Positions 1 through 10,299 of a DNA stretch of 64,000 nt are shown piece after piece. This stretch comes from Rosa chinensis. Taxonomy: Eukaryota > Streptophyta > Magnoliopsida > Rosales > Rosaceae. The first letter of the stretch is position 1, and each line of letters opens with the position of its first letter. The notes under the pieces are model-generated. The model worked only from the letters and a program-made list of their open reading frames with translations. It was not told the origin of the DNA and made no database searches. Both the position numbers and the translations under genes were made by a program. The stretch is from contig NC_037088.1 in NCBI RefSeq assembly GCF_002994745.2, forward strand, positions 46,244,911 to 46,308,910, written 5' to 3'.

Positions 1-154
1 TCCCATCTGCAACAGTCATGATTTTTGGCTTCGCTTCCCCATGAAGAGAGTCGCTTGTACGCACCTCATCGTCACATTAACATGGTGGTGGCTGAGGGAT
101 AAGGAAGCGTCAATATTGAATAGATGTTTCAAGCGCCTTCTAGTCTCTCCATCA
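1..154 (-). pseudogene. RLP 5'-end fragment (module A)
   Basis: On the minus strand this reads NIDASLSLSHHHVNVTMRC, the counterpart of NTSLSLGHHHANMTARC at the end of the signal peptide of the intact RLP at 1631-6967. Directly after the cysteine it jumps to a frame-shifted form of the SSWGSEAKKQDCCGW segment, so roughly 60 bp encoding the start of the LRR N-cap (DRERDALLAIKGDL in the intact gene) are missing. A 2-bp insertion near 148 puts the start codon out of frame. The fragment runs off the window's left edge. Module B at 29620-29946 has the same deletion, so the two descend from one already broken copy. Confidence 0.8.
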
Positions 155-209
155 TAACATTTAAATAAAAACAAGATTATTTCAGACGACGGAAGAAGAA
201 GCTCATGCC

Positions 210-222
210 ATACAAAGTATTT
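210..222 (-). promoter_or_regulatory. Relict TATA box of the RLP fragment
   Basis: The plus strand reads agtatttatatgg, which is CCATATAAATACT on the minus strand. It lies about 65 bp upstream of the broken RLP start. The same motif occurs in front of module B (about 30005-30017) and of the intact RLP (7021-7030). Confidence 0.45.
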
Positions 223-317
223 ATATGGCTGTCTATTCTTCAACAGTAGCTTAATTTAGAACTTCCCAGTGTCAATTACTTTTCAACAGCTATGCCAACA
301 GTTACTTTCACTTGCAG

Positions 318-533
318 TTCATTGATGTTGGAAACATGGTCTTTCCCATAAATTTTGCCATTCAGGAAGCTCTAAACAATGTAATGCAACCTCATGTAAC
401 TTCCCTAATATGGCACATTGCATCTTATCTTCAGGCTGCTGCCCCTTCTGCACTTGTATTAGAATAAAGCACAATCTAGAGTGAAGGAATTATGCTTGAA
501 GCCAAAAGGAACACTACTGCTGGACACAAGTGA
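318..533 (+). pseudogene. BSK kinase C-terminal exon, decayed (module A)
   Basis: The plus strand carries a splice-acceptor-like cttgcag and then a degraded version of the last part of a brassinosteroid-signalling kinase (BSK). The recognisable pieces are FIDVGNMV, a stretch equivalent to [14 protein letters not shown], and a tail reading LEAKRNTTAGHK followed by TGA, which fits the usual BSK C-terminus. About 37 bp are deleted in the middle, compared with the better copy at 48718-48876, and stops follow. BSKs are myristoylated kinases with a C-terminal TPR; only the TPR end is represented. It lies head to head with the RLP fragment at 1-154. Confidence 0.8.
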
Positions 534-1630
534 GAATAAAGGCACAGGTACTAAATTTGACACTTTTCATTCTAACCTATATAGGTTCAACACAAGGTTC
601 CAAACCAGGGAATATATAGGTTCAACACAAGGTTCCAAACCAGGGAAGTTGAAGCTTCACACATTATGGTTATTTTCCGGTGCGCTAGTTTGTAGTTAAA
701 TCTTTATTTTGTTTGACCCTGTACAAATAACTTTGAAAAAACATGGAAGAAGAAGAAGATTAGTTGAGATTAGTTGTAGAAGGCAGTTGGAGGAAAAGAT
801 GTATAACAAAAGCATGCAATATGTGTATAGATACCTGTCTATTCTTCTTGATGAAAAACAGTTGAATTCAAGAAAGAAAACCTTAAGATGCAGTCCCTAA
901 TCACTGGACATTCAGTAGTTACTGAGCGCATACATTATCATTTAAACTATTGTACTGCAAAAATTTCTGAAATAACACTAGCTAGAATAGAAATTATTTA
1001 AGGCAAAGAGTTGATTGGACCAACAAGTTTTTACAGGTTTTTTTTTTAGGAAGCGGAGTAAGAGCTAACTCATTGCTCTTACCCGAATTTATTGAAAATC
1101 AAATAAAAGATAGATAGCAAGGGGGACTATACCAATACCTTGTCAGGATAATATACAAGCTAAAAAGTACAATAATCAAGAATGGTAAAATAACTAACTG
1201 AGCACAACTCTAACATGAATATGAAGAAAATGACCAACTGCCAATTCCGACTATTCTGATACTTATCATAAATGTCAATGGTACAGAGGGGTAGCTTCTT
1301 ATTGAAAACTAATACAAAGAGACATGCAAACCGAATTGCAAGGTATAGACAAAAGAAAGAAAAACATGACCGAACAAGCAGGGTACTAAACACTCTGTAT
1401 ACTTGAAGACTTGAGCAGATGATTGTACAGCGCAAGTATGTGATGTGCTCAATTGAAAGGAAGCGCTTGTTTCAGAAGATGCTGGCGCTGTATAAAACAT
1501 AAGTGGAATACCATTAGTCGATTAGTAGGAAAAGACAAACTTATAATAACCAATTATTCCAATGATGATGCAGTGTAAAAAAGCTATCTATGATGAACAC
1601 ACAGATGTAGAGAGAGAGAGAGATTACCGC
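534..1630. other. Intergenic; 3' flank of the RLP gene
   Basis: The part up to about 895 continues the sequence duplicated at 30330-30640. It includes a short direct repeat (tataggttcaacacaaggttccaaacca, 577-605 and 617-645). I see no convincing coding sequence. The segment from 1501 to 1630 is the likely 3' UTR side of the minus-strand RLP, with a (GA)n run at 1609-1621. Confidence 0.5.
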
Positions 1631-4600
1631 TTAAGATTGTCCACTAAGCATATCCTTTAATTGCCGTCTGATCAAAGCTACCCTCACATAAAGCCAATCA
1701 TTTAAAGCATTCAAGAAGTTGTAGTATGCATATCTCCATGACCGCTTGAATATCAAGCTCCCACATACAACCCAGAATCCAATAGCAAATCCAAGTCCCA
1801 GACTTATGTAAAAGCCCGGTGTGATGAGCTCATCTGGATCTGCTTGATCACTCGAGACATTTGGCCGACCAGTTCCCTCTGGATTACAAGCTTCAAGTGG
1901 ACGTCCACACAATTGAGGATTTCCGGCATAAAAGGACGGATCAAAGCTCTGGAGCTGAGTACCAGTTGGAATTTCACCAGACAAGTGGTTATATGATAAA
2001 TTCATGTAGGTAAGTCTATCGATCCGAGCAAGGCTTGTTGGAATCCTGCCACCTATCTTGTTTCTAGACAAATCAAGAGAATCTAGTGACTTCAACTTTC
2101 CGATCTCTAGAGGTATTTTTCCAGATAAATTGTTCCTCGAAAGGTTCAGAGAAACCAGCCCAACGAGATGAGTGATTTCACTTGGAATCTCCCCTGTTAA
2201 TCTGTTGCTTGAAAGATCAATTCTCTTGACCAGTCCCAAAGTACTTTTGTATGAAGACAACGTTCCTTTCCACATGAAGGTTGCATCATCCTCATAATAT
2301 AGAGAACTCATAGGTGGTTCGGCCTCAGATGTATTAAAAGAATGTCTGATGGTTAGATTTGAATTTCCTTCTTGCGCCAAAGAAGTCAAATTATCGAGGC
2401 ATTTTGGTATAGTTCCAGAGATTTGATTCACAGAGACATCCAAAATTTGAAGGCGTGCTAGATGGCATAATTGTGAAGGCAAACTTCCACTAAACTGATT
2501 AGATTGAAGCATAAGAATAACCAACTTTGAAAGACTGACCCCTAACCATTCAGGGACTGAACTTGAAAGCGTATTGTTCCCAAGATCAATAACATTTAAG
2601 CTTGTACAATTCTTCAAGGATGAAGGCAATTCTCCCACAAGTCTATTGCTTCTTAATTTCAATGTTTTGATTCGAAGTAAACATCCTATATTGGATGGGA
2701 TTTTCCCAGAAAAAGAATTGTTACTCAAATCGAGAAGTTCTAGATTGACCCAATGTCTCCAGCAATCTGGAACTTCTCCAGGAATATGGTTTGCGGAGAG
2801 ATCTAGAAATTTAGAAATTTTTACATTCGCAGAACACAAGAAGGAAGTCACCTCTGAAAATTTATTATCAGAGAGATCCAAATATGACGCTTTTGATAGA
2901 AATGAGGGTATTGGACCTTCCAACTGGTTTGAACTAAATCGAACTTCAACTCCGCTGAATGATACTGCCTCTGAACTCCCTAATGTTCCTCTAATTTGAT
3001 TGTTAGACAAATCTATAGTAGGAGTGTCACCAAATAGACTCCAAAACCAACTCGGAAAGACATCTGAAATGTCACCATAAGACATATCAAGGTTGGAAAG
3101 ACCTTTTTGGGTTCGAATCCATTTTGGGAAATCCGGCCCCACCTTACAATGCCTCAAACTTAGGTAATTCAATTGAAAAGGAGGAATCCAATCAGAAGTG
3201 ACATTGAATTCTAATAATGAATTATAGGATAAATCCAACTCATCTAGATTAAAGAGTTTTGAGAAATGAGTTTCTGAAATCTCCCCTTCCAAACGATTCA
3301 TACTAAGATTTATAAAGCCCAACCCAGACATCTGTCCAATACTTTGCGGTATTCTTCCGCTTAACAGATTTCTAGAGAGATCTAAACTTTGCAAAGATGA
3401 TAGTTGCCCAATAGTTTCAGGTATGCTTCTGCTTAATTGATTTCCAGAAAGAACTAAACGTTCCAATGATGAGAGTTGCCCAATACCTTCTGGAATTCTT
3501 CCGCTTAGAAGATTTCCAGAGAGATCCAAGACATACAAACCGGAGAGTTTCCCAATACTTTCCGGTATCATCCATCGTAATTGATTTTGATCAACATATA
3601 ATTCTTTCAGAGAAGAAAAATTTCCAATACTATCCAGAACGCTTAACTTATTTTCAGAGAGAGTTAATATCTCCAATGATGAAAAGCTTGTAAGATTAGG
3701 AAGTGACCCAGCAAGTTGATTATTGGAAAGATCAAAACTCTGTAATGAGTTTTGAACACATGCTGAACATCCTTGAACAAACTCAGAAAGTTGTCCACTT
3801 GTCAGATTACAACCTAAAACTAACACATGTCGCAAACTGCATAACAGGCAAATAGATGCTGGGATCCCTCCTTCGAATGGGTTATAAGAGATGTCAAGAA
3901 GTGCAAGTGAGCTCATGTTTGCAAAAACATCGTGAATCAAACCACTTAATTGGTTGGAAGAGAGGTTAAGATATGAAAGTGAGCTCATGTTTGCGAAAGC
4001 ATCGGGAGTCAAACCACTAAATTGGTTGGAGGAGAGGTCAAGAAGTGCAAGTGAGCCCATGTTTGCGAAAGCATTGGGACTCAAACCACTTAACTGGTTG
4101 GAAGAAAGGCCCAGATAATAAAGTGAACCCATGTTTCTGAAAGCATTGGGACTCAAACCACTTATTTGGTTGGAAGAGAGGACAAGAGTTGCAAGTGAGC
4201 TCATGTTTGAGAAAACATTTGGAATCAAACAACTTAACTGGTTGGAAGAGAGGTCAAGAGTTGCAAGTGATCTCATGTTTGAGAAAGCATACGGAATCAA
4301 ACCACTTAACTGGTTGGAAGAGAGGTCAAGATATGCAAGTGAGCTCATGTTTGCGAAAGCATTCGGAATCAAACCACTTAACTGGTTGGAAGAGAGGTCA
4401 AGACCTGCAAGTGAGCTCATGTTTGCGAAAGCATTCGGAATCAAACCACTTAACTGGTTGGAAGAGAGGTCAAGACCTGCAAGTGAGCTCATGTTTGCGA
4501 AAGCATTCGGAATCAAACCACTTAACTGGTTGGAAGAGAGGTCAAGATATTCAAGTGAGCTCATGTTTGCGAAAGCATCGGGAATCAAACCACTTAATTG

Positions 4601-6967
4601 GTTGAAAGAGAGGTCAAGAGATGAAAGTGAGCTCATGTTTGCGAAAGCATTCGGAATCAAACCACTTAACTGGTTGGAAGAGAGGCCCAGATAATAAAGT
4701 GAGCCCATGTTTCTGAAAGCATTGGGACTCAAACCACTTATTTGGTTGGAAGAGAGGCCAAGAGTTGCAAGTGAGCTCATGTTTGAGAAAACATTCGGAA
4801 TCAAACAACTTAACTGGTTGGAAGAGAGGTCAAGAATTACAAGTGAGCTCATGTTTGCGAAAGCATTTGGAATCAAACCACTTAACTGGTTGGAAGAGAG
4901 GTCAAGATATGCAAGTGAGCTCATGTTTGCGAAAGCATTCGGAATCAAACCACTTAACTGGTTGGAAGAGAGGTCAAGATATTTAAGTGAGCTCATGTTT
5001 GCGAAAGCATCGGGAATCAAACCACTTAATTGGTTGGAAGAGAGGTCAAGAGTTGCAAGTGAGCTCATGTTTGCGAAAGCATTCGGAATCAAACCACTAA
5101 ACTGGTTGGAAGAGAGGTCAAGACGTGCAAGTGAGCTCATGTTTGCGAAAGCATTCAGAATCAAACCACTTAACTGGTTGGAAGAGAGGTCAAGAGTTGC
5201 AAGTGAGCTCATGTTTGCGAAAGCATTCGGAATCAAACCACTAAACTGGTTGGAAGAGAGGTCAAGACGTGCAAGTGAGCTCATGTTTGCGAAAGCATTC
5301 GGAATCAAACCACTTAACTGGTTGGAAGAGAGGTCAAGATATTCAAGTGAGCTCATGTTTGCGAAAGCATCGGGAATCAAACCACTTAATTGGTTGGAAG
5401 AGAGGTCAAGGGAGCTCATGCTTGCAAAAGCAACGGGAATCAAACCACTTAATTGGTTGGAAGAGAGGTCAAGATATTCAAGTGGGCTCATGTTTGTGAA
5501 AGCATCGGGAATCAAACCACTTAATTGGTTGGAAGAGAGGTCAAGAGTTACAAGTGAGCTCATGTTTGCAAAAGCATCGGAAATCAAACCACTTAATTGG
5601 TTGGAAGAGAGGTCAAGAGTTTCAAGTGAGCTCATGTTTGCTAAAGCATCGGGAATCAAACCACTTAATTGGTTGGAAGAGAGGTCAAGAGTTTCAAGTG
5701 AGCTCATGTTTGCTAAAGCATCGGGAATCAAACCACTTAATTGGTTGGAAGAGAGGTCAAGATATTCAAGTGAGCTCATGTTTGGGAAAGCATCGGGAAT
5801 CAAACCACTTAATTGGTTGGAAGAGAGGTCAAGAGTTACAAGTGAGCTCATGTTTGCAAAAGCATAGGGAATCAAACCACTTAATTGGTTGGAAGAAAGG
5901 TCAAGAGTTTCAAGTGAGCTCATGTTTGCTAAAGCATCGGGAATCAAACCACTTAATTGGTTGGAAGAGAGGTCAAGAGTTTCAAGTGAGCTCATGTTTG
6001 CGAAAGCATCGGGAATCAAACCACTTAATTGGTTGAAAGAGAGGTTAAGAGTTACAAGGGTGGTATTGTAGTTGCACAACCATTTGAATATTGAAGAACT
6101 GACAGCAAGATTTTTGGACAATTCAACACTTACAAGAGAATTGGAAGAATTTATGTGCGAAAGAGTGGAAAGAATTGGAGGAGGAAGATCACATTCTATT
6201 AAGGTCAAGTTTCTTAGATCAGGGAGCTTGTTTATTGTTTCCAACCAATTAGAAGCCTTACTTAGACGGGCCCAACTCAGGTCCACGTATTTTAAAGAAG
6301 AAAGATGTGGGAGCCAATTGAGGTTTCCTCCAGCAGGAGTGAAGAAATTATACCCGAGATTGAGATACTGCAAGTGAGTAAGGTTTCCAAGCTGATGATA
6401 TGGAGTTTCATCAACTAGAAAATTCTTAGACAGATCTAGATATCTTAAATTGGTCAAGTTACCAACGAGCTCTGGAATTTTGCTCCCAGAGAGCTCATTG
6501 AAACTGAGATCTAGGTGTCTTAAATTGGATAGAGAACAAATGAGTGCTGGAATTTGGCTGGCAGTGAAGGAATTGTGACTGAGGTCCAAATATTCCAAAT
6601 GCTGCAACTCAATGATTTTAGGACTAATTTCACCTTGCAAAGTTATTGAGGTATACTCTAGTTGCGGGATTACCTCCTTTTTTTCTGCATTCAGATGAAG
6701 TTGAATAACATGGCCAGTCTGGTGATCGCAGTGAACTCTTTCCCATCCGCAACAGTCTTGCTTTTTGGCTTCGCTTCCCCACGAAGAGAGCAGGTTGTAT
6801 TCATCCACCAGGTCTCCTTTGATAGCAAGCAGTGCATCCCTCTCCCTGTCTAGGCACCTTGCCGTCATGTTAGCATGGTGGTGGCCGAGGGATAAGGAAG
6901 TGTTGATATGCAGAAGAAGCACAATTGATATTGCATAAGCATGTTTGAGCCACCTTCCCAACTCCAT
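1631..6967 (-). CDS. LRR receptor-like protein with a greatly expanded repeat array
   Basis: An intronless 1778-aa ORF, EIX/Cf-like in layout. RLPs are plasma-membrane immune or developmental receptors that signal through partner kinases. Residues 1-28 form a signal peptide (hydrophobic AISIVLLLHI). Residues ~38-95 are the LRR N-cap with the paired-cysteine motif CCGWERVHC. About nine ordinary LRRs follow, then residues ~305-1021 hold 30 near-identical 24-mers (LxxLDLSSNQLSGLIP + DAFANMSS). About 28 further diverse LRRs are broken by an island around GNSNLTIRHSFN...YYEDDATFMWKG. A C-cap (NPQLCGRPLEACN), an acidic stretch (DQADPDE), a TM helix at ~1719-1740 and a 38-residue basic tail without kinase domain complete it. 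RLPs are usually about 900-1100 aa; the extra length is the array. No stop or frameshift is present, so it is probably functional. The start at 6967 precedes a good signal peptide and has a TATA box about 55 bp upstream. Confidence 0.93.
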   Translation of the reverse strand: MELGRWLKHAYAISIVLLLHINTSLSLGHHHANMTARCLDRERDALLAIKGDLVDEYNLLSSWGSEAKKQDCCGWERVHCDHQTGHVIQLHLNAEKKEVIPQLEYTSITLQGEISPKIIELQHLEYLDLSHNSFTASQIPALICSLSNLRHLDLSFNELSGSKIPELVGNLTNLRYLDLSKNFLVDETPYHQLGNLTHLQYLNLGYNFFTPAGGNLNWLPHLSSLKYVDLSWARLSKASNWLETINKLPDLRNLTLIECDLPPPILSTLSHINSSNSLVSVELSKNLAVSSSIFKWLCNYNTTLVTLNLSFNQLSGLIPDAFANMSSLETLDLSSNQLSGLIPDALANMSSLETLDLSSNQLSGLIPYAFANMSSLVTLDLSSNQLSGLIPDAFPNMSSLEYLDLSSNQLSGLIPDALANMSSLETLDLSSNQLSGLIPDALANMSSLETLDLSSNQLSGLISDAFANMSSLVTLDLSSNQLSGLIPDAFTNMSPLEYLDLSSNQLSGLIPVAFASMSSLDLSSNQLSGLIPDAFANMSSLEYLDLSSNQLSGLIPNAFANMSSLARLDLSSNQFSGLIPNAFANMSSLATLDLSSNQLSGLILNAFANMSSLARLDLSSNQFSGLIPNAFANMSSLATLDLSSNQLSGLIPDAFANMSSLKYLDLSSNQLSGLIPNAFANMSSLAYLDLSSNQLSGLIPNAFANMSSLVILDLSSNQLSCLIPNVFSNMSSLATLGLSSNQISGLSPNAFRNMGSLYYLGLSSNQLSGLIPNAFANMSSLSSLDLSFNQLSGLIPDAFANMSSLEYLDLSSNQLSGLIPNAFANMSSLAGLDLSSNQLSGLIPNAFANMSSLAGLDLSSNQLSGLIPNAFANMSSLAYLDLSSNQLSGLIPYAFSNMRSLATLDLSSNQLSCLIPNVFSNMSSLATLVLSSNQISGLSPNAFRNMGSLYYLGLSSNQLSGLSPNAFANMGSLALLDLSSNQFSGLTPDAFANMSSLSYLNLSSNQLSGLIHDVFANMSSLALLDISYNPFEGGIPASICLLCSLRHVLVLGCNLTSGQLSEFVQGCSACVQNSLQSFDLSNNQLAGSLPNLTSFSSLEILTLSENKLSVLDSIGNFSSLKELYVDQNQLRWMIPESIGKLSGLYVLDLSGNLLSGRIPEGIGQLSSLERLVLSGNQLSRSIPETIGQLSSLQSLDLSRNLLSGRIPQSIGQMSGLGFINLSMNRLEGEISETHFSKLFNLDELDLSYNSLLEFNVTSDWIPPFQLNYLSLRHCKVGPDFPKWIRTQKGLSNLDMSYGDISDVFPSWFWSLFGDTPTIDLSNNQIRGTLGSSEAVSFSGVEVRFSSNQLEGPIPSFLSKASYLDLSDNKFSEVTSFLCSANVKISKFLDLSANHIPGEVPDCWRHWVNLELLDLSNNSFSGKIPSNIGCLLRIKTLKLRSNRLVGELPSSLKNCTSLNVIDLGNNTLSSSVPEWLGVSLSKLVILMLQSNQFSGSLPSQLCHLARLQILDVSVNQISGTIPKCLDNLTSLAQEGNSNLTIRHSFNTSEAEPPMSSLYYEDDATFMWKGTLSSYKSTLGLVKRIDLSSNRLTGEIPSEITHLVGLVSLNLSRNNLSGKIPLEIGKLKSLDSLDLSRNKIGGRIPTSLARIDRLTYMNLSYNHLSGEIPTGTQLQSFDPSFYAGNPQLCGRPLEACNPEGTGRPNVSSDQADPDELITPGFYISLGLGFAIGFWVVCGSLIFKRSWRYAYYNFLNALNDWLYVRVALIRRQLKDMLSGQS
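3906..6056 (-). repeat. 72-bp coding tandem array (30 LRR units)
   Basis: Thirty consecutive 72-bp units, one of them shortened to 63 bp (around 5405-5420), encode residues ~305-1021 of the RLP. Most units differ at only a few positions, chiefly the two residues after the first Leu and the DAF/NAF/DAL choice. Every length change is a multiple of three, so the frame is kept. A block of rarer units recurs with a 576-bp (8-unit) spacing: plus-strand positions 4131 and 4707 begin nearly the same sequence. About 25 units contain an N-M-S glycosylation sequon. Confidence 0.95.
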
Positions 6968-7020
6968 CTTAATTAATGTAATCCAGAAGATGATGGAATA
7001 AGAAGCACAAATGCACTACA

Positions 7021-7030
7021 AATATTTATA
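7021..7030 (-). promoter_or_regulatory. TATA box of the RLP gene
   Basis: The minus strand reads TATAAATATT, 54-63 bp upstream of the RLP start codon. This would give a 5' UTR of only some 20-30 nt. The same element lies in front of both RLP pseudogene fragments. Confidence 0.55.
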
Positions 7031-9960
7031 TGATATCTCATAATACTATCTTTGTATGCAAATCATTCCCTATTTATAGTAATTCCTCAGAACAATTAAT
7101 CCAAGGATTTCCTATCTGAACAAAGCTGTGAAACAGAGCCACAAGTTCATACAGGACAAAAGTGGAAAGAAGGAAGAGAGTATCCTCTACTTTGAGCATT
7201 AACTGACATGACTCGAGTGCTGATTTAATAATTGCATGAGTTTCTTAGTGGAATGTTGTTGTTGGAATTATGAGGATCATTTAGTAAAAACAATTAAAAG
7301 AAAGAGAACTTTTGCTTATAACACAAAAAAGATGAATGACACTCTGAAGTTGTCAGATTTCTCAGAATAAGATTAAGCTTGCTTAGAGTAAAATATAAAT
7401 ATTTCATTGACACTGCAAGGTGCCTCCATATTTTTCTTCTATGTGATTAGTGAAAAAGGGTATCATGTATGGAAGAAGATGAAATTTAAAATTGCTTTCT
7501 TCGCCGGCATCACAATCGTTTGGAAATTGCTTAGTATCTGCTTATTGCTGCTTAATATTGACTTGTCTTGTGATGGTGGTCAATAAGCTTAACGTAAAGG
7601 AGATGCAGCAATAGACAGCCACAACTTAATAGATAACATGAAACATTGGACCCAAGTATCTCTGTTTGATACTATTGCTGGAATCTAAAGAAGTATATTT
7701 CCACAATGCAAAATGTGGTTAAGTATTGCTCACAAAATCTTCCATATTAGCCGTGATCAGTTTATTTGGACAGAAATTGCTCATAGAAAATCCTTGTGAT
7801 AAGAAGTCGGAAAGTGGAGAGTAAAATATTGATTTCTTGATCAGAGTCTGTGTGTTACCATTACAAAAAAAGAGATGTATATGAAATACTCTATTTTCAG
7901 AAGGCTCTAAATCTCTTGTTGTCAGAGTAAAATAGTAATTATGACCAGTAATTACCATTACGGCATTACCTTTTCATGTTGAAATCAGTCAACAAGTTCA
8001 AGAAAACACAAAAATGGAGAGGTAAATCATATACTCTGCTTTCCTTTATCACTCTGTTTTTTTTCTTTTTCCTAAAGTAAATACTCTGCATAATAGCATA
8101 GTATCTGTGAATCCATCATCCATGTAAAACAATTCTTTCTTAAAATTTTCAGTACAAAAATACGCAAAGTAGCATGTTGTCTAGCTCTGTTTTCCAAGAA
8201 AAAAATATGATCTGGGTTAATAGAGATAAATTAGCTATATAGAGGCACAATATCAAAGTTCCTAGAGCCACTCATAATTTTTTACCTTCTTACCATGTCC
8301 ATGAGGCAAGATTCTAAAAGTTGATGAGTCAGATTTGCTGGTTCCTAAAGAAACCTTGACCGGACAAGAGGTAATTTGTTAGTGAAAACTAACTACACTA
8401 CTAAAGGGCACCTTTCAATTGTCACCCCTTTCCATCAGTTGAGTTGTAATTTTGAGTTCCGACTTACTAATTACATGAGAATTAGAGTGGAAAGTTATTA
8501 CAATCAGGAGGACCTAAATCTGCTGCTATTGCTTCTTCTTTTTTTTTTCCCGCCGGCGTCACTATCATTTGGAAATTGCATCGTATAGTAGCTATAATGC
8601 AAGACACCAGTGCCCACATGAATTAATATTTGAACGTAGAGGAGACGCAGCAATAAACAGCCACGACTTGATAGAAAACAAGAAAAATTGGCCCAATCTC
8701 AGTCTGCTACTACCATTAGAATCTAAAGATGTTGTAATTTTCCACAAAGAAAATATGGTCTAGTATTGACTTGACTTGGTAGTGATATTCAGTCTTCCAT
8801 GATAGCCATAATCAATTAGGACGTCGAGCTTGTGTTCAGAAATTGCTCAGAGAGAACCTTGTGGGCTTCTGATAAGATCTCGAAAAATTTCAAAGGAGTC
8901 ATCTCATTATCACCGGTAAATTACATTATTTTTATGTTGAAATCAGTTAACAAATTGGAGTAAATAAACAAAACAAGAGATTATGTGGGAGAAATACTCA
9001 GTTTTTGTTCTAGGTCCAAAACTTAATAGCATAGTATTTGTTATGTTTCCTGCAGTGCGCTAGTTTGTATAGGAATTCCTTCATTTGATTTGATCCCTTG
9101 TGCACTATACAATATCATTTGGTAATTTTGTAGTATCTGCTACTACAGCTACAATTCTAGAATTGTGTAACAATACAAGTTATTATGTCAACGATGCAAT
9201 TGTTGCCTAATACTCACTTGACTTGAGAAGTAGCACTTGATGGAAATACTCTGTTTTCCTTTCATCACTCTGTTTTTGTTCTTAAACTAAATAGCACAAG
9301 AAAAATAGACAATTATTTCTTAATTGTTAGTACAAAAATACATATTGATGTAAAAATTTCCTCCCAAACAGCCCTTCATCTCTGGGATTGAACCGGTGGA
9401 CTCAAATTACTGTTAAAGATAATGTAGCATTTTGTCTACCTCTGTTTTCCCATAAAAGTTCAGTGGAATAGTATTATAGGAAACATCTATAATCAATATT
9501 GAAACTTCTTTCTAATAAAAGAAGGAAAAAAAAAAAACAAGACAAAAGTTAAATATGGTTTACACCATTCAATTCACAATGAAATTGAAAGAATCAGAGT
9601 AAACATTTTATACTTCAACAAGATTGAAAGAATCAGAGTACACATTTTATACCAACAAGAGTTTATGGATTATCACTGAACGGTTACCAAATTCCAGTGA
9701 AAAATTCATCCTCCAGCAACACACATACTCAGAATCAATTGGTACTTCAAGCAGCAGGAAAAAAAAAAATAATAGTTACTAAAGCTAGGCTTCAATTATC
9801 TCACTAGGTAGATATCCCGCCCGATTCTGCGGGTATATGTATACATTTTTCATAAAACGATGTATATTTACATATTTCAAAATCTGGAGTTCTAACCAGA
9901 TTCATATATTTACATGTTTCAAAAATCGAAGTTCCAAACAGACTAAGCTTGGCTATCACG
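7031..9960. repeat. Intergenic DNA with degenerate tandem duplications
   Basis: No gene is recognisable. The block about 7490-7960 (GCCGGCATCAC..., AACAGCCACAAC..., AGAAATTGCTCA...) recurs diverged at about 8545-8910. A shorter third copy is near 9110-9170 (ATATCATTTGGTAATTTTGTAGTATCTGC). A 'ctctgttttccttt..atcactctgttttt' motif recurs near 8037 and 9252. At 9850-9935 a unit of about 60 bp (tatatttacatatttcaaaa...) occurs twice. Confidence 0.5.
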
Positions 9961-9961
9961 A

Positions 9962-10290
9962 TTTTTTTTTTTTTTTTTTTTTTGGGGCCTAAAAAGACCC
10001 AAACAAGAACACTAACTTAAAGCATTACAAACTACAAGTAGATAGTGCCAATGTCAGTGTCCAAACTACACTTAGATAGCACATCCGCAACCATGTTAAC
10101 TTCTCAATACACATGAGCCACAATACACACTTCAAATCCAGCTTTCATTTGTAGGCAGCTACCGATAAAACTCTTAAGAGGATGAAGGTTATCTACACCA
10201 TAGTTCATCAACTGAAAAATAAATTCTGAATCGCATTCAACTATAATTTCAGGAAAATCAACACTGTAACCAAAGTTGCTTTTGATCTGG
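9962..10290 (-). mobile_element. LINE 3'-end fragment with RNase H remnant and poly(A)
   Basis: The minus strand reads VDFPEIIVECDSEFIF...HPLKSFIGSC...AHVY*EVNMVADVLSK. This has the form of the RNase H domain at the end of plant LINE ORF2 (E-x-D and REAN.VAD type motifs). The stop replaces the usual Arg of that motif. It is followed on the same strand by GGGTCTTTTTAGGCCCC and a 22-nt A-run (the T-run at 9962-9983), which is the expected LINE 3' end. Confidence 0.65.
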
Positions 10291-10299
10291 TTACAAAAA

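Noticed and set aside
481..900. Short plus-strand ORFs after the BSK fragment
   Set aside because: They are in another frame from the BSK remnant and carry no recognisable domain.
1160..1500. Minus-strand ORFs just downstream of the RLP
   Set aside because: No similarity to RLP C-termini and the RLP already has a complete tail and stop; probably 3' UTR or flank.
4131..5867. Long plus-strand ORFs (187 and 386 codons) with a 24-residue repeat (ELMFAKAFGIKPLNWLEERS)
   Set aside because: They are the antisense reading of the 72-bp LRR array; a unit divisible by three without stops in that frame opens long shadows. No start context, motif or independent conservation.
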